Origin: Deltaproteobacteria bacterium | GTDB lineage: Bacteria; Desulfobacterota; Desulfobacteria; Desulfobacterales; Desulfosarcinaceae | Direction: 5' to 3' | Length of the DNA: 64,000 bases | NCBI GenBank assembly: GCA_021824175.1 | Contig: JAKALP010000022.1 | Location: 28,734 to 92,733 of the forward strand | In this document: one piece after another, positions 46,294-54,778 of the stretch | Layout: each line of letters begins with the position of its first letter | Position numbering within the stretch: the first letter of the stretch is position 1 | Notes under the pieces: model-generated | What the model saw: the letters and a program-made list of their open reading frames with translations, nothing else | What the model was told of the DNA's origin: nothing | Database searches by the model: none | Position numbers and translations under genes: made by a program

Positions 46294-46416
46294 ACTGTGC
46301 TTTGGGGTTGATAGCACAGCTTCTTCAACTTTGGCTCCCAATGATATTTTGCGGTCAAAAACATGCATGGAAGTGCTAAATTTAGAACGATAGTATATAA
46401 ATACTGTGGTTGATTT

Positions 46417-46587
46417 GGTCTGATCCAATGCTGATAGCTTAAGCCTTTTTGCTTGTTTTCAAGGTTTTATGGTCATTCCGGCGAACTCCAGGATTCAGTG
46501 TTTTCATTCCTTTTCGATCCACAATTTTCTCCGTTGTGGCAGTGTGGGCCTGGATTTTTCCTTAAGCTATCGGCATTGGGTCTGACC
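46417..46587. repeat. 27-nt inverted repeat around a 117-nt core
   Basis: GGTCTGATCCAATGCTGATAGCTTAAG (first 20: GGTCTGATCCAATGCTGATA; 46417-46443) and its near-complement at 46561-46587, three mismatches. The core has no ORF. The size and terminal repeats would fit a small non-autonomous element, but no target duplication was recognised. Confidence 0.65.
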
Positions 46588-46649
46588 CGAAGAATTTTGG
46601 ACTCCATCTTTTTATAGAAGGTTAGCGCATACTTCTATTACCCCTAAAT

Positions 46650-46682
46650 TCAGCGGCGCGCTGATTCTTCGCGCGCCGCTGA
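46650..46682 (-). terminator. Stem-loop downstream of the OmpA-like gene
   Basis: Perfect 12-bp arms TCAGCGGCGCGC (46650-46661) and GCGCGCCGCTGA (46671-46682), 9-base loop, 24 bases beyond the OmpA-like stop. No T-run follows, so it is a strong stem but not a textbook intrinsic terminator. Nothing else gene-like lies in 46052-46705. Confidence 0.55.
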
Positions 46683-46705
46683 CGTAGAAAACAAGCACCT
46701 TTTTA

Positions 46706-47542
46706 TTATTGCTTCACCAATTCTACTCGTCGGTTCTTGGCTTTTCCTTCATCGGTGTCGTTGGAGGTGACGGGCGCAAGGGAGGAGACACCATGGGCCT
46801 GCATTCGCGCTGCATCGATCCCGTATTTGTCGGAAAGCGCTTTAGTCACAGCGTCCGCGCGGTTCTTGGACAGCCGCATGTTGGAATCAAAGGAACCGAC
46901 ATTGTCCGTATGGCCAACGACATACACTTTCAGGGCAGGATCATTTTTAAGAAGTTTTGCAATCTCCGCGATAGCCGCGTCGGATTCGGGCTTTATCTCT
47001 GAGTTGCCGGTGTCAAAGTAAATGCCGTACACAGACACATGGCCGGTCGCATTGATGTTTTTGCCCATTGCCTCGGCATCGGCCACGACATCCTGTTTCA
47101 TAATTTCCTTTTCCACAATCGTCAGGCGGTACATGGGATTGTAGGATCTGACCTCGACCCAGGTCTCTTTGTCATCCTTTTGAAGCAGAATAGTGGACAT
47201 TTTATTGAAGTTATCGTCGAACAAGACCTTCCCGCCGATCTTCTTTAAAGCGTCCTGGATGTTCCGGCGTATTTTCAATTCGCCTGGCTCCGCGGCACCC
47301 TGGTTCAACTTGTATTCAATGTAGTATTTGTGGCCTTCGACAACCACCGGCTTTTTATTTTCATTGATAAATCTGTGGCTGTCAAACTCGGTGTCCTTGT
47401 ATCCTGATATGTGGAAGTTAGGCATCCTTGAAAGCAAACCGGGATCCTTGCTCCCTTTTACATCCTGATCGGCGGCCGAAGAAAAGCCAACACCTGCCAG
47501 CACAAAGAAAAGGCCGAAGATAACTGTCATTGCATTTTTCAC
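46706..47542 (-). CDS. OmpA-family periplasmic/outer membrane protein
   Basis: 278 residues from a GTG at 47542, fixed by a perfect AGGAGG seven bases upstream. Signal peptide at once (TVIFGLFFVLAGVGFSSA). A middle domain (about 50-160) of unknown type precedes a C-terminal OmpA/peptidoglycan-binding domain (about 165-278) with YFDTGNSEIKPESDAAIAEI, VVGHTDNVGSFDSNMRLSKN and NRRVEL. Without an N-terminal beta-barrel. It would anchor the envelope to peptidoglycan. A longer frame upstream lacks an RBS. The 308-base gap upstream (47543-47850) shows nothing. Confidence 0.9.
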   Translation of the reverse strand: MKNAMTVIFGLFFVLAGVGFSSAADQDVKGSKDPGLLSRMPNFHISGYKDTEFDSHRFINENKKPVVVEGHKYYIEYKLNQGAAEPGELKIRRNIQDALKKIGGKVLFDDNFNKMSTILLQKDDKETWVEVRSYNPMYRLTIVEKEIMKQDVVADAEAMGKNINATGHVSVYGIYFDTGNSEIKPESDAAIAEIAKLLKNDPALKVYVVGHTDNVGSFDSNMRLSKNRADAVTKALSDKYGIDAARMQAHGVSSLAPVTSNDTDEGKAKNRRVELVKQ

Positions 47543-47850
47543 TTTATTGCCTCCTGTTTTTATCTGTTTGGGTGCGATTGCTGCTTTAGAGATAATACTG
47601 TTGCTCATCAGGTTACGAAAAATCTTAATTACAACCATCAATTATCGCTGTCTGCGTTTTACATCAATTCTAAAATGTATCGTTGAATTTCTGCTAGGCT
47701 ACTAAATCCTGCTGAATAATCATTATAATTCCGCCGATTAACCAAGGATCGAGCTTTTTTGCTATGTTAGGGACATCGCGTATTTGACTTTCAATATGGG
47801 GAGCTCACCCTTTTTCACGGAAAATAATTTTCCTATTTAGAGAATACTGA

Positions 47851-48315
47851 TTAACTATGGGTGTAGGGGTGCGCAAATAGTTCGATTTTTAAGATGATTT
47901 GCCCCAAGCAATTTTTTTCTGGGCGGCGGGAAAAATGAATCAGATGGGAGACGCAGTGGCAATCGGTGCATCCAAAACCGTTAATGGGAGTGCATGGGCC
48001 ATTTAACAGGTGAACGGCCCAATGATGTTCTAATGGTTCGGGTTGTGTGCTGTACCATATCTCCTTTGGTTCAGATATGGCGCGAAGATAATCGATGTGC
48101 CAACGGCATCTCTTTTCTTGCCGCAGGTGCCGCCCCAATCGCGCTGCCAATCCGCCTGGGCCGAAAGCGCTGCCGACATAAGCGTACCAGCCGCGTTTGA
48201 ATGGGATGACACCTAAGCGCCCAACCTTTAACTGGGTGCTTTGGCGCAGATATAGCAGAAGCACGTAGGTGCCGGGAGTAGACGGCAATGGAGTATTTTC
48301 GGGGCGTTTCGCCAT
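47851..48315 (-). CDS. DUF123 (GIY-YIG-like) protein
   Basis: 154 residues. Seen: GTYVLLLYLRQSTQLKVGRL, GWYAYVGSAFGPGGLAARLG, RWHIDYL and GFGCTDCHCVSHLIHF, the conserved blocks of DUF123, a GIY-YIG-nuclease-like family sometimes fused to or found beside endonuclease III. Probably a DNA-acting protein, cytoplasmic; activity unproven. The His/Cys of CTDCHCVSHLIHF are intact. A tail of about 20 residues extends past the usual end. Confidence 0.85.
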   Translation of the reverse strand: MAKRPENTPLPSTPGTYVLLLYLRQSTQLKVGRLGVIPFKRGWYAYVGSAFGPGGLAARLGRHLRQEKRCRWHIDYLRAISEPKEIWYSTQPEPLEHHWAVHLLNGPCTPINGFGCTDCHCVSHLIHFSRRPEKNCLGQIILKIELFAHPYTHS

Positions 48316-48450
48316 TCAACCAAGTATAGCTTGTAATAAATAGGTCGTATCTTTACCGCCTCACACTATTTTGGTGCAGGCTCCGAACCTTTCCCTTGCT
48401 GAAGAGCTCAGTGAAGAGAAAGATTAAAGGCAGCACTCATTTAGAGAAGA

Positions 48451-49239
48451 TTAAAAACTCTCTTTGGCCATGCCAACAAATCGGAGCACGGCCATACCGA
48501 GTTGTTTCAGTTCTTCAGACCACGATAGATCCAATAGAGTTCGGCCTTGGCGGTCGAACTGGCGTATGTCGTCGCTCTCAGCCATCACATGAATCAGGGG
48601 CAGGCTGTTCTTTTCCAATATCTCTTTTCGTTCAGGTTCATCCTTTACCCGATTGAAGATGATGCCGGTGGCGGGGCGCCCGCACAGCTCTTGTCCCATT
48701 TCGAAAACGGTTTGGGCGACACTGCGGCTTTTGAGCGATGTATCGCTGACCACCAGCAGGTGGGTTATCTTATCCATAACGCGGCGTTGGATCTGCTCCA
48801 GGCCGGCTTCGCCGTCGATTACTACCGCATCGAACTGCCCGGCCATCTCCTGGATCAGATCCCGCAACAGAGCATTGACCTGGCAGAAGCAGCCGTCGCC
48901 TTCGGGCCGACCAATGGCCAGAAAAGCCAAATTCTCTTTTTCAGTCAGGCAGGAGAACAGATCATAATCCAGTTGACGGATCAGCTCTTGCTTGTTCATG
49001 CCGGCGAGGTTGCCGAGTCTGGCAATCAACTCCCGGCGGATCTGGTCCACGCTTTTGGCAATGGTGATGCCCAGGGAGTGGGCCAGGCCGACGGCCGGAT
49101 CAGCGTCGACAGCCAAAACACGCCTGGCCGGATCTTTGATCAACATTTTGACGATCAGGGCGCTGACGCTGGTCTTGCCCACCCCGCCTTTGCCGCAGAC
49201 CGCGATGATTACAGGGTTTCTATCGATGTTATTCTTCAC
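48451..49239 (-). CDS. CooC/AcsF-like P-loop ATPase
   Basis: 262 residues, GTG start overlapping the upstream stop (GTGA). MinD/NifH superfamily: deviant Walker A CGKGGVGKTS (about 12-21) and DADPAVGLAHSLG, DGEAGLEQIQRR (Walker B-like), SDTSLKSRSVAQTV. CooC and AcsF use ATP to insert nickel into CODH/ACS (known family role). Here no CODH gene lies near. The partner encoded just upstream looks like a cut-down acetyl-CoA synthase, so the pair may mature or power the dehydratase-like enzyme of the cluster. Last gene of the cluster on this strand. Confidence 0.85.
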   Translation of the reverse strand: MKNNIDRNPVIIAVCGKGGVGKTSVSALIVKMLIKDPARRVLAVDADPAVGLAHSLGITIAKSVDQIRRELIARLGNLAGMNKQELIRQLDYDLFSCLTEKENLAFLAIGRPEGDGCFCQVNALLRDLIQEMAGQFDAVVIDGEAGLEQIQRRVMDKITHLLVVSDTSLKSRSVAQTVFEMGQELCGRPATGIIFNRVKDEPERKEILEKNSLPLIHVMAESDDIRQFDRQGRTLLDLSWSEELKQLGMAVLRFVGMAKESF

Positions 49240-49973
49240 TTTTTCTTATTTCTTTCGGCCAGTGTTTTACGCAGCGCCTGCATTTCCCGAGCGCCGCCGC
49301 ATACATCCTGAAATTCGCAGGTGCCGCACTCCGGCTCCATTTCCGTCGTCATCTTGTGCAGGGCCTGAATCATGCGGTTGGCTTTGCTCCCGGTCTCTTT
49401 GAGCGCATCCACCACCTGGCTGGATTGGGTGATGAACAGTACTTCCGCGGCTTTGACGCCCTGGACGGTTTTTAGTTCGCGGATCAGGGCCGATCCCATT
49501 TCTTTAAATGAAAACCCTTGTTGAATTGCTTCCCGGCTGATGCGGCTCCATTCGCGCAAGTACTGGGAGGTGGCCCGCAACATAAATCCTTTGAGGGAGA
49601 TATTAAAGCGCGTGAGATCCATTTGGCGATAGCGCTCATAAAGATCTTCTTCACCTGCGGCATCGGAGACCGTTAACACCACTTTGCCAAACGGCAAACG
49701 GCTGGTGGTCGCTTCGGGGATGTCCGGTCCGATCAGCGTGATGGTGTTATCGCGGACGAGTTGGGGCTCGGTGGTCCACATTAGAAAGCAAAGCGATGCT
49801 TGCTCCGGGTGTCCGAGTTCCAGGGCCAGATCGGGCAGCAGCACAATGTCCCTGGGCCCGGCCGGGGGCCAATGGATCGTCAGAGCGGCCTGAAATTCCC
49901 GGCAACCCCCTTGTGCTTTTTGGCGCGCCACGAACTCCCGCACTTCCTTTATGAGTGGCTGAAAACTTTGCAT
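49236..49973 (-). CDS. ACS-like (AcsB/CdhC-related) protein lacking the A-cluster domain
   Basis: 245 residues from the ATG at 49973; the frame extends upstream only through an inverted repeat. The run PDLALELGHPEQASLCFLM, ITLIGPDIPE, LPFGKVVL and the basic middle part resemble the N-terminal/middle domains of acetyl-CoA synthase. The A-cluster domain that binds Ni-Ni-[4Fe-4S] is missing; instead the C-terminus has ECGTCEFQDVCGG (C-x2-C-x5-C, about 219-227), a possible Fe-S or metal site. It overlaps the CooC-like gene, so translation is coupled. The resemblance is from memory of the family; function unknown. It may be a scaffold or metallochaperone. Confidence 0.6.
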   Translation of the reverse strand: MQSFQPLIKEVREFVARQKAQGGCREFQAALTIHWPPAGPRDIVLLPDLALELGHPEQASLCFLMWTTEPQLVRDNTITLIGPDIPEATTSRLPFGKVVLTVSDAAGEEDLYERYRQMDLTRFNISLKGFMLRATSQYLREWSRISREAIQQGFSFKEMGSALIRELKTVQGVKAAEVLFITQSSQVVDALKETGSKANRMIQALHKMTTEMEPECGTCEFQDVCGGAREMQALRKTLAERNKKK

Positions 49974-49989
49974 GCCGTCACCAAAAATA

Positions 49990-50066
49990 TTGTTACCACA
50001 GGGCGCAGAGAACACAGAGGAGAGATTACTTTTTATCTCTGTGTGCTCTGTGCCCTGTGGTGACAA
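49990..50066. repeat. Inverted repeat of cacagag type between genes
   Basis: Left arm TTGTTACCACAGGGCGCAGA... (49990-50020), right arm ending ...TGCCCTGTGGTGACAA (50037-50066), nearly perfect over about 29 bases. Ends 9 bases before the activase stop. One of the spacer repeats of this cluster. Confidence 0.85.
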
Positions 50067-50075
50067 TATAGACGA

Positions 50076-50849
50076 TCATCCTTCCTGAGCCAATAGGGCC
50101 GCGCCCAGCGCGCCATTGATCTGAGGGTCGAAATCCTTGGGTGTTTTGATCTTCACGCCCAGGCTCTGGCCCAGGGCTTCGAAGACGCCGATGTTTTTGG
50201 CCACGCCGCCGGTCATGACCACATCTTTTTCAACGCTCAAGCTGCGGGCCTGGGAGGCCACCCGGTGAGCCATGGCGCGAAACAAGGCGTTTAGGATATC
50301 GCCCACGGCTTTTTCTTCGTTGATCAGGGAGACCACTTCGGTTTCAGCAAAGATCACGCACTGATTGGAAATGGACAACTTCTCCACACAGCTTCGGCCG
50401 GCTTCGCCCATCTTCTCCAGACTGACGCCCAGAGCCTCGGCCATGATTTCCAAAAACCGGCCGGTGCCGGCGGCGCACTTATCGTTATAACTATACTGGA
50501 TTACTTTTCCGGTGGAATCCAGTTTGGTGACCTTGGCATCCTGGCCGCCGATGTCAATAATCATGCGGGTTTGGGGATGGTGGAAAAAGGCTCCCCTGGC
50601 ATGGCAGGAGATCTCCGATTCGCAGCGGCTCACAAAGGGAATCTGCTGCTGGCCATAGCCGGTGCCCACAATACGTTCGATTTGGCCGATCTCCATCTTC
50701 GCCTTAGCCAAACACAGTGCCATGACTTCCTGGGCCGACACCACCGGGTCGAGCCGGGCCGGAATTACAGCCGAGGCCAAAAGCCTTTGATTATCAAGAA
50801 TCACGGCTTTGGCCGTGGTCGAACCGAGATCGCATCCGGCGGTGATCAT
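50076..50849 (-). CDS. ATP-dependent activase (HgdC/BcrA/BadG family), copy 2
   Basis: 257 residues, ASKHA ATPase fold. Seen: GCDLGSTTAKAVI, VGTGYGQ, DIGGQDAKVTKLD, the first cluster Cys in NDKCAAGTGRFLE, the second in CVIFAETEV, and TGGVAKNIGV. The dimer holds one [4Fe-4S] cluster and uses ATP to fire a low-potential electron into a dehydratase or aryl-CoA reductase (known role). Paralogue of the gene at 51231. All cluster and nucleotide residues are intact. Which of the two serves which partner is unknown. Confidence 0.93.
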   Translation of the reverse strand: MITAGCDLGSTTAKAVILDNQRLLASAVIPARLDPVVSAQEVMALCLAKAKMEIGQIERIVGTGYGQQQIPFVSRCESEISCHARGAFFHHPQTRMIIDIGGQDAKVTKLDSTGKVIQYSYNDKCAAGTGRFLEIMAEALGVSLEKMGEAGRSCVEKLSISNQCVIFAETEVVSLINEEKAVGDILNALFRAMAHRVASQARSLSVEKDVVMTGGVAKNIGVFEALGQSLGVKIKTPKDFDPQINGALGAALLAQEG

Positions 50850-50948
50850 AGTCAGATCTCTCCTGAAAGTTCGTCCTTATTTTCCCAAGTAATTCCGAAT
50901 GAATGATCTTGATCAAAACATTCAGATATCATGTTTTTCTTCTAATTC

Positions 50949-51036
50949 AACGCAGAGGCGCGGAGGCCGCAGAGGAGCGCGGAGATCATTATATCATTTA
51001 CTTTGCCTTCCTCTGCGCGCTCTGCGCCTCTGCGTT
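50949..51036. repeat. Inverted repeat of cgcagaggcg type
   Basis: Left AACGCAGAGGCGCGGAGG... (50949-50976), right ...GCTCTGCGCCTCTGCGTT (51009-51036), with a few mismatches. Between the two activase genes. Confidence 0.8.
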
Positions 51037-51111
51037 AAGAGATCCATTTTACCTTTTCTCCGCTCATGAAGTAGTTGGGCAAACCTAACAAGTTCGTAAA
51101 AAGCTCGTAAA

Positions 51112-51185
51112 GGCGTCATTCCCGCGAAGGCGGGAATCCAGAAGCAGCAAATTTACTGGTTCCCCGCCTTCGCGGGGATGACGCC
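51112..51185. repeat. Inverted repeat GGCGTCATTCCCGCGAAGGC
   Basis: Left arm 51112-51136, right arm 51160-51185 (ending GGGGATGACGCC), 25 bp with one or two changes. A dispersed proteobacterial repeat type; second repeat inside the 380-base gap between the activases. The gap has no gene. Confidence 0.85.
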
Positions 51186-51230
51186 AACAAAAATCGCGCA
51201 ATTTTTTAGGGGCTATCAAATATATCATTA

Positions 51231-52019
51231 TTAATTCTTCGTTGCTTTCTCGGAAGCAAACAGTGCTGCTCCCAAAGCGCCCACCAACTGGGGATCGATC
51301 TGCCGGATTTCTTTAATCCGCTTTCCCATGATCCGGCCCAGGGCCTGGACTACACCTTTGTTTTTGGCCACCCCGCCGGTCATGCAGATATCATTTTCCA
51401 ACTGCAGGGCATTGGCCATCATGGCCACGCGGTTGGCCATGGCGGCATTGACGCCGGCACAAATGTCTTCGGCCGGCCGCCGGGCATTGATGTGTTTGAT
51501 CACATCCGCCTGGGCCCAGACCGTACACATGGAGGCCAAGGTGACCGGATCGCGGGACTTAAGGGCCAACTCCCCCAGCTCGGCCACGGCAATATTCAGG
51601 ACCTTGGCCATTACTTCTAAAAATCGACCCGTGCCCGAAGCGCATTTGTCATTGGTGACGAATTTGACCAGGCTGCCTTTGGCATCCAGACGAATCACTT
51701 TGCAATCCTGTCCGCCAATGTCTATCACGCTGCGCGCCGAGGGTACCAAAAACTGGGCGCCCTTGCCGTGGCAGGAGATTTCCGAAAGACTTTCGTTCAT
51801 GAAAGAAATCTTCTCCCGGCCGTAACCCGTGCCCACGCAGTAAGCGATATCGGATAGGCCACACCCAGCCTGGGCCAGAGCCTGATCCATGGCCGCCTGG
51901 GCCGATGCCGCCGGTTTGGGCCCCGAACGGACGATGGCGGCGGCCACCACTCGCCGTCGTTCCATGATGACGGCTTTAGTGGCCAAAGAGCCCACATCAC
52001 ATCCCGCGACCATTCTCAT
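51231..52019 (-). CDS. ATP-dependent activase (HgdC/BcrA/BadG family), copy 1
   Basis: 262 residues, same family as the 50076 gene: GCDVGSLATKAVI, VGTGYGREKIS, DIGGQDCKVIRLD, cluster Cys in NDKCASGTGRFLE, second Cys in CTVWAQADVIKHI, TGGVAKNKGV. Its start overlaps the stop of the large dehydratase-like gene, so it is the coupled activator of that subunit. Copy 2 is more divergent around the second cysteine. Two separate activases of ordinary size differ from benzoyl-CoA reductase, in which one of the two activase-like subunits is larger. Confidence 0.93.
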   Translation of the reverse strand: MRMVAGCDVGSLATKAVIMERRRVVAAAIVRSGPKPAASAQAAMDQALAQAGCGLSDIAYCVGTGYGREKISFMNESLSEISCHGKGAQFLVPSARSVIDIGGQDCKVIRLDAKGSLVKFVTNDKCASGTGRFLEVMAKVLNIAVAELGELALKSRDPVTLASMCTVWAQADVIKHINARRPAEDICAGVNAAMANRVAMMANALQLENDICMTGGVAKNKGVVQALGRIMGKRIKEIRQIDPQLVGALGAALFASEKATKN

Positions 52020-53416
52020 AGCAACCCCCTGATCTTGAAGAACTCTTCCATCCGCATGGCCGTGGCTTCCCAGCTTTCCACCCGGCCGTCAAAGGCGTCG
52101 GCATAGACCAGATGGGTGGGATAGCCGTGCTTTTCCAGATCCCGGGCGATCAGCTTGACATTGGACCAGGTATTGCGACACCCTGGTGTGCCGTTGTAAA
52201 CGCAGCAATCCGCTTTGTATATCTTGGCGAGCGACAAGGAGTCTTCCAGCCACATATTGGGAGCATCGTAGGGGCCCCGGATAGTGCGGGTCATGGGCAT
52301 GCGCGCGTTGATATCCGCCAGGGTGTCGATCATGGTGTCCAGGCTCCGGGTGTCGATGCTAAAGCAGGTGCCCGACACATCCCGGCGGTAGGGTGCGTTG
52401 TCCGGGAAGAAACGCGATAGCATGCTGCCCATGTGGGATACCTGGTGCCGGGCCAGCCAGTCGAACATCCCGACGTTGAAAGAAAAATTATCGATGTAAA
52501 ACAGCAGGGCGCGACACTTTTCCGTCTGCCCCATACCCGAGCGGCCATTCGTGGCGTTATCCCGGACGACCTCCACCATTTCCCGCAGCATTCGGGTGAA
52601 TTTTTTACTGCCCGAATTAGTATAACGCGCTGCGTAAATCAGGAGGTGAAAAATCCCCGGCAATGGATTAGGCACCAGACGCTGCATCTCCTCCAGTTCA
52701 TTGGTCAGTTCATCCTGAATTTTCTTCTCTTCCAGAAGCTCCCTGAGGCGGTCGATGTCAAAGCGGCATTGACCGTGCTCTTCCAGAAAACGGATCAGGG
52801 CCCGGTAATCCTTGTGGTGATAATCGGTGACCTCATCGGGCGTCAGTTCCGACGGATAATCCAATCCATAAAATGGCTTGTTCAAGTACTGCGCAGCAAA
52901 ACTGTAGGCATTGGAGTTGGTGTCGCACACGCCGCCCATGTTGACGGCCACCAGGTCGATCTCCACCCCGGCGCCGGAGAGATAGGCCCCCATGGTGCCG
53001 CGCTGGGAAGAACAACCGGTTTCGGAAAAGCCCACCTCGGTGCAGAAATCCATGAAGTCAAAGGAGCCGCGCTTCCAGAGGATGGAGGTAATCACGGTGC
53101 CAACCTCCAGGGTGACGGGCACCAGGTTGCCAAAGGCGTAGAAAATGGTGGGGTCGAAGCAGAAGGTGGTCATCACCACTTTTTTGCCCTCTTTTTTAGC
53201 ATTGATCAGGTTGCCGTAGTAGTCGGCCATCAGCTCCAGGAAAGTAATGGCCGGCTGGCCGATGGACAGAATCGGTCCGAGCAGCCCGCTGACATAGGGC
53301 ACGCTTTGCAGCAGGATGGCCCGCTCTTTTTCCGTGGACCGGCCAAGCTTTTGGGCCACCTGGAAAGTCCGGGCGAACAGGAGATCCAGGGGATATTCTT
53401 TGAGTGCTGGACGCAT
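52016..53416 (-). CDS. 2-Hydroxyacyl-CoA dehydratase/BCR-type large subunit
   Basis: 466 residues. HgdB-family fold with two Rossmann-like halves. Cys that could hold an Fe-S cluster: TFCFDPTIFYAF (aligned to the first ligand segment), MDFCTEVGFSETGCSS, GGVCDTNSN and CCVYNGTPGC near the C-terminus, followed by HLVYADAFDGRVESW, the usual closing strand with its Asp. Longer than typical (about 380-430). The substrate may be an enoyl- or aryl-CoA, or a non-CoA compound as for double-cubane proteins. Coupled to activase copy 1. No membrane segments; cytoplasm. Confidence 0.8.
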   Translation of the reverse strand: MRPALKEYPLDLLFARTFQVAQKLGRSTEKERAILLQSVPYVSGLLGPILSIGQPAITFLELMADYYGNLINAKKEGKKVVMTTFCFDPTIFYAFGNLVPVTLEVGTVITSILWKRGSFDFMDFCTEVGFSETGCSSQRGTMGAYLSGAGVEIDLVAVNMGGVCDTNSNAYSFAAQYLNKPFYGLDYPSELTPDEVTDYHHKDYRALIRFLEEHGQCRFDIDRLRELLEEKKIQDELTNELEEMQRLVPNPLPGIFHLLIYAARYTNSGSKKFTRMLREMVEVVRDNATNGRSGMGQTEKCRALLFYIDNFSFNVGMFDWLARHQVSHMGSMLSRFFPDNAPYRRDVSGTCFSIDTRSLDTMIDTLADINARMPMTRTIRGPYDAPNMWLEDSLSLAKIYKADCCVYNGTPGCRNTWSNVKLIARDLEKHGYPTHLVYADAFDGRVESWEATAMRMEEFFKIRGLL

Positions 53417-53438
53417 GAGGCATTCCTCTACTTAAATA

Positions 53439-53518
53439 TTCTCACCACAGAGGACACAGAGACCACAGAGATAAATAGTTCTCTCCTCTCTGTGGTCTCT
53501 GTGTCCTCTGTGGTGAAA
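53439..53518. repeat. Perfect inverted repeat between the two dehydratase-like genes
   Basis: Left arm 53439-53471 (TTCTCACCACAGAGGACACA...), right arm 53487-53518 (...GTGTCCTCTGTGGTGAAA), about 30 bp with essentially no mismatch, 15-base loop. Ends 84 bases before the stop of the upstream gene. Confidence 0.9.
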
Positions 53519-53602
53519 TTTTATGATACATATGCACAACCATTTTCAGCGTTGTACTGCTCATAACTACATTGGATGCTCACCTGTGTGGCCGTGGGGC
53601 TA

Positions 53603-54778
53603 TTACCCCTCTGCTTCTTGAACCGGAGGTCTACTTTTCTCCAATTGCTCCAGAAACGCATCGATGCGCATCCGCAGGCGTCCTTTTTCCGTCAGGGCGC
53701 CATACTCCTTTTCGATGCGCAGGGTCGGCACGTCGAGCTTTTCCAAATCCCGCTCCAATAAACCGTTTTCGGACCCATGCAGATCGCAAAAGCGGATATT
53801 TTGCATGATGACCCCTTGGGCCTGGGTGCGTTTGATCCGCCCGCTAATGGCCACCAGGCGCGTGGGGTAATAGCCGAACATGCGGGGGCAAACCGAGCCG
53901 GAGAGATAGAAGGCGCTCAGGGCGGCCACGGGATCACCGGTATCACTGACCAGAGGGCTGGTATTGCGCAGGCCGTAGCATACGGTTTCGCCGACCACCA
54001 CGGCTCCGGCCGCTTCGATCTGTTCGACCAGCTCCAGGTCGTCGCAAATGCTTCCCGTGATGAACAGCCGCTTGCGGTAACCGCTCACCGGCTCCGCGCG
54101 CGATTTGACCTCTTCAATCAGACGGTCCAACTCCTCCAGGTAGATGTCCGTGGGAAGCACATTGCGGGCGATCAAGGCCTCAAAGGCCTCGGTGCCGGAA
54201 ACCACTGCCGGCTCCAGACAGCGCAACTCCGCCAGTTCTCCCAAGGCTGTCCGGACCTTATTCTGCTTGCTGATGGCCAGATGAAGCGATTCATCCGTAA
54301 TGTGCACGCCAAACTTTTCTTCCAGGGCCTGGATCAATTTGCGGATTCGACTCTGATACCACTCCAAGGCGACCCCCTGGGGTTTGTGGGGCACATCCAG
54401 GTAGTAGAACCAGGAGGGTGGCAGGGCTCCCGGCACATCTTCGCTCATCTTGCGCCAACACTCATCCAGGCGCCGCATGGCGTCGCAACCGGCGGAGATC
54501 ACCGCGCCGTCCAGAAACTTGAAGCTGCCCTGCCCTGCCTGTTGGAGCAATGCTTTTGGGAAGGTGCACACAAAGGGGCCGTAATAGGCATCCCCGATAT
54601 TCAGGCTTTCGGTGTTGATGCCCCGGAGCCGGATGGGAAGCATGCCGGCGGCATGGAAAATTTCGACCGGCACAAACGAACAGGTGTAGCCGATCACTGT
54701 TCCGCCCTTTTCCTTGAACTTTCGGACTGGGTCCAGATCGATGCTCCGCGCGGCTTGACTCAATATGCTGCTCATCAC
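53603..54778 (-). CDS. 2-Hydroxyacyl-CoA dehydratase/BCR-type small subunit
   Basis: 391 residues. Canonical HgdB family: YTCSFVPVEIFHAAGMLPIR (ligand Cys in C-x5-E-x3-AAG-x-LP), SAGCDAMRR with Cys, GSICDD, and C-terminal IRFCDLHGSENGLLERDLEK with the last Cys and closing EKEYG strand. The three Cys Fe-S ligands of the family are visible. Good partner for the 466-residue subunit; the pair plus activases recalls class I benzoyl-CoA reductase and the double-cubane proteins. Start ATG overlaps the stop of the upstream unknown protein. Confidence 0.88.
   Translation of the reverse strand: MMSSILSQAARSIDLDPVRKFKEKGGTVIGYTCSFVPVEIFHAAGMLPIRLRGINTESLNIGDAYYGPFVCTFPKALLQQAGQGSFKFLDGAVISAGCDAMRRLDECWRKMSEDVPGALPPSWFYYLDVPHKPQGVALEWYQSRIRKLIQALEEKFGVHITDESLHLAISKQNKVRTALGELAELRCLEPAVVSGTEAFEALIARNVLPTDIYLEELDRLIEEVKSRAEPVSGYRKRLFITGSICDDLELVEQIEAAGAVVVGETVCYGLRNTSPLVSDTGDPVAALSAFYLSGSVCPRMFGYYPTRLVAISGRIKRTQAQGVIMQNIRFCDLHGSENGLLERDLEKLDVPTLRIEKEYGALTEKGRLRMRIDAFLEQLEKSRPPVQEAEG

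Noticed and set aside
46417..46587. Intact insertion sequence at the 27-nt inverted repeat
   Set aside because: Only 117 bases between the arms and no transposase frame; at most a small non-autonomous element.
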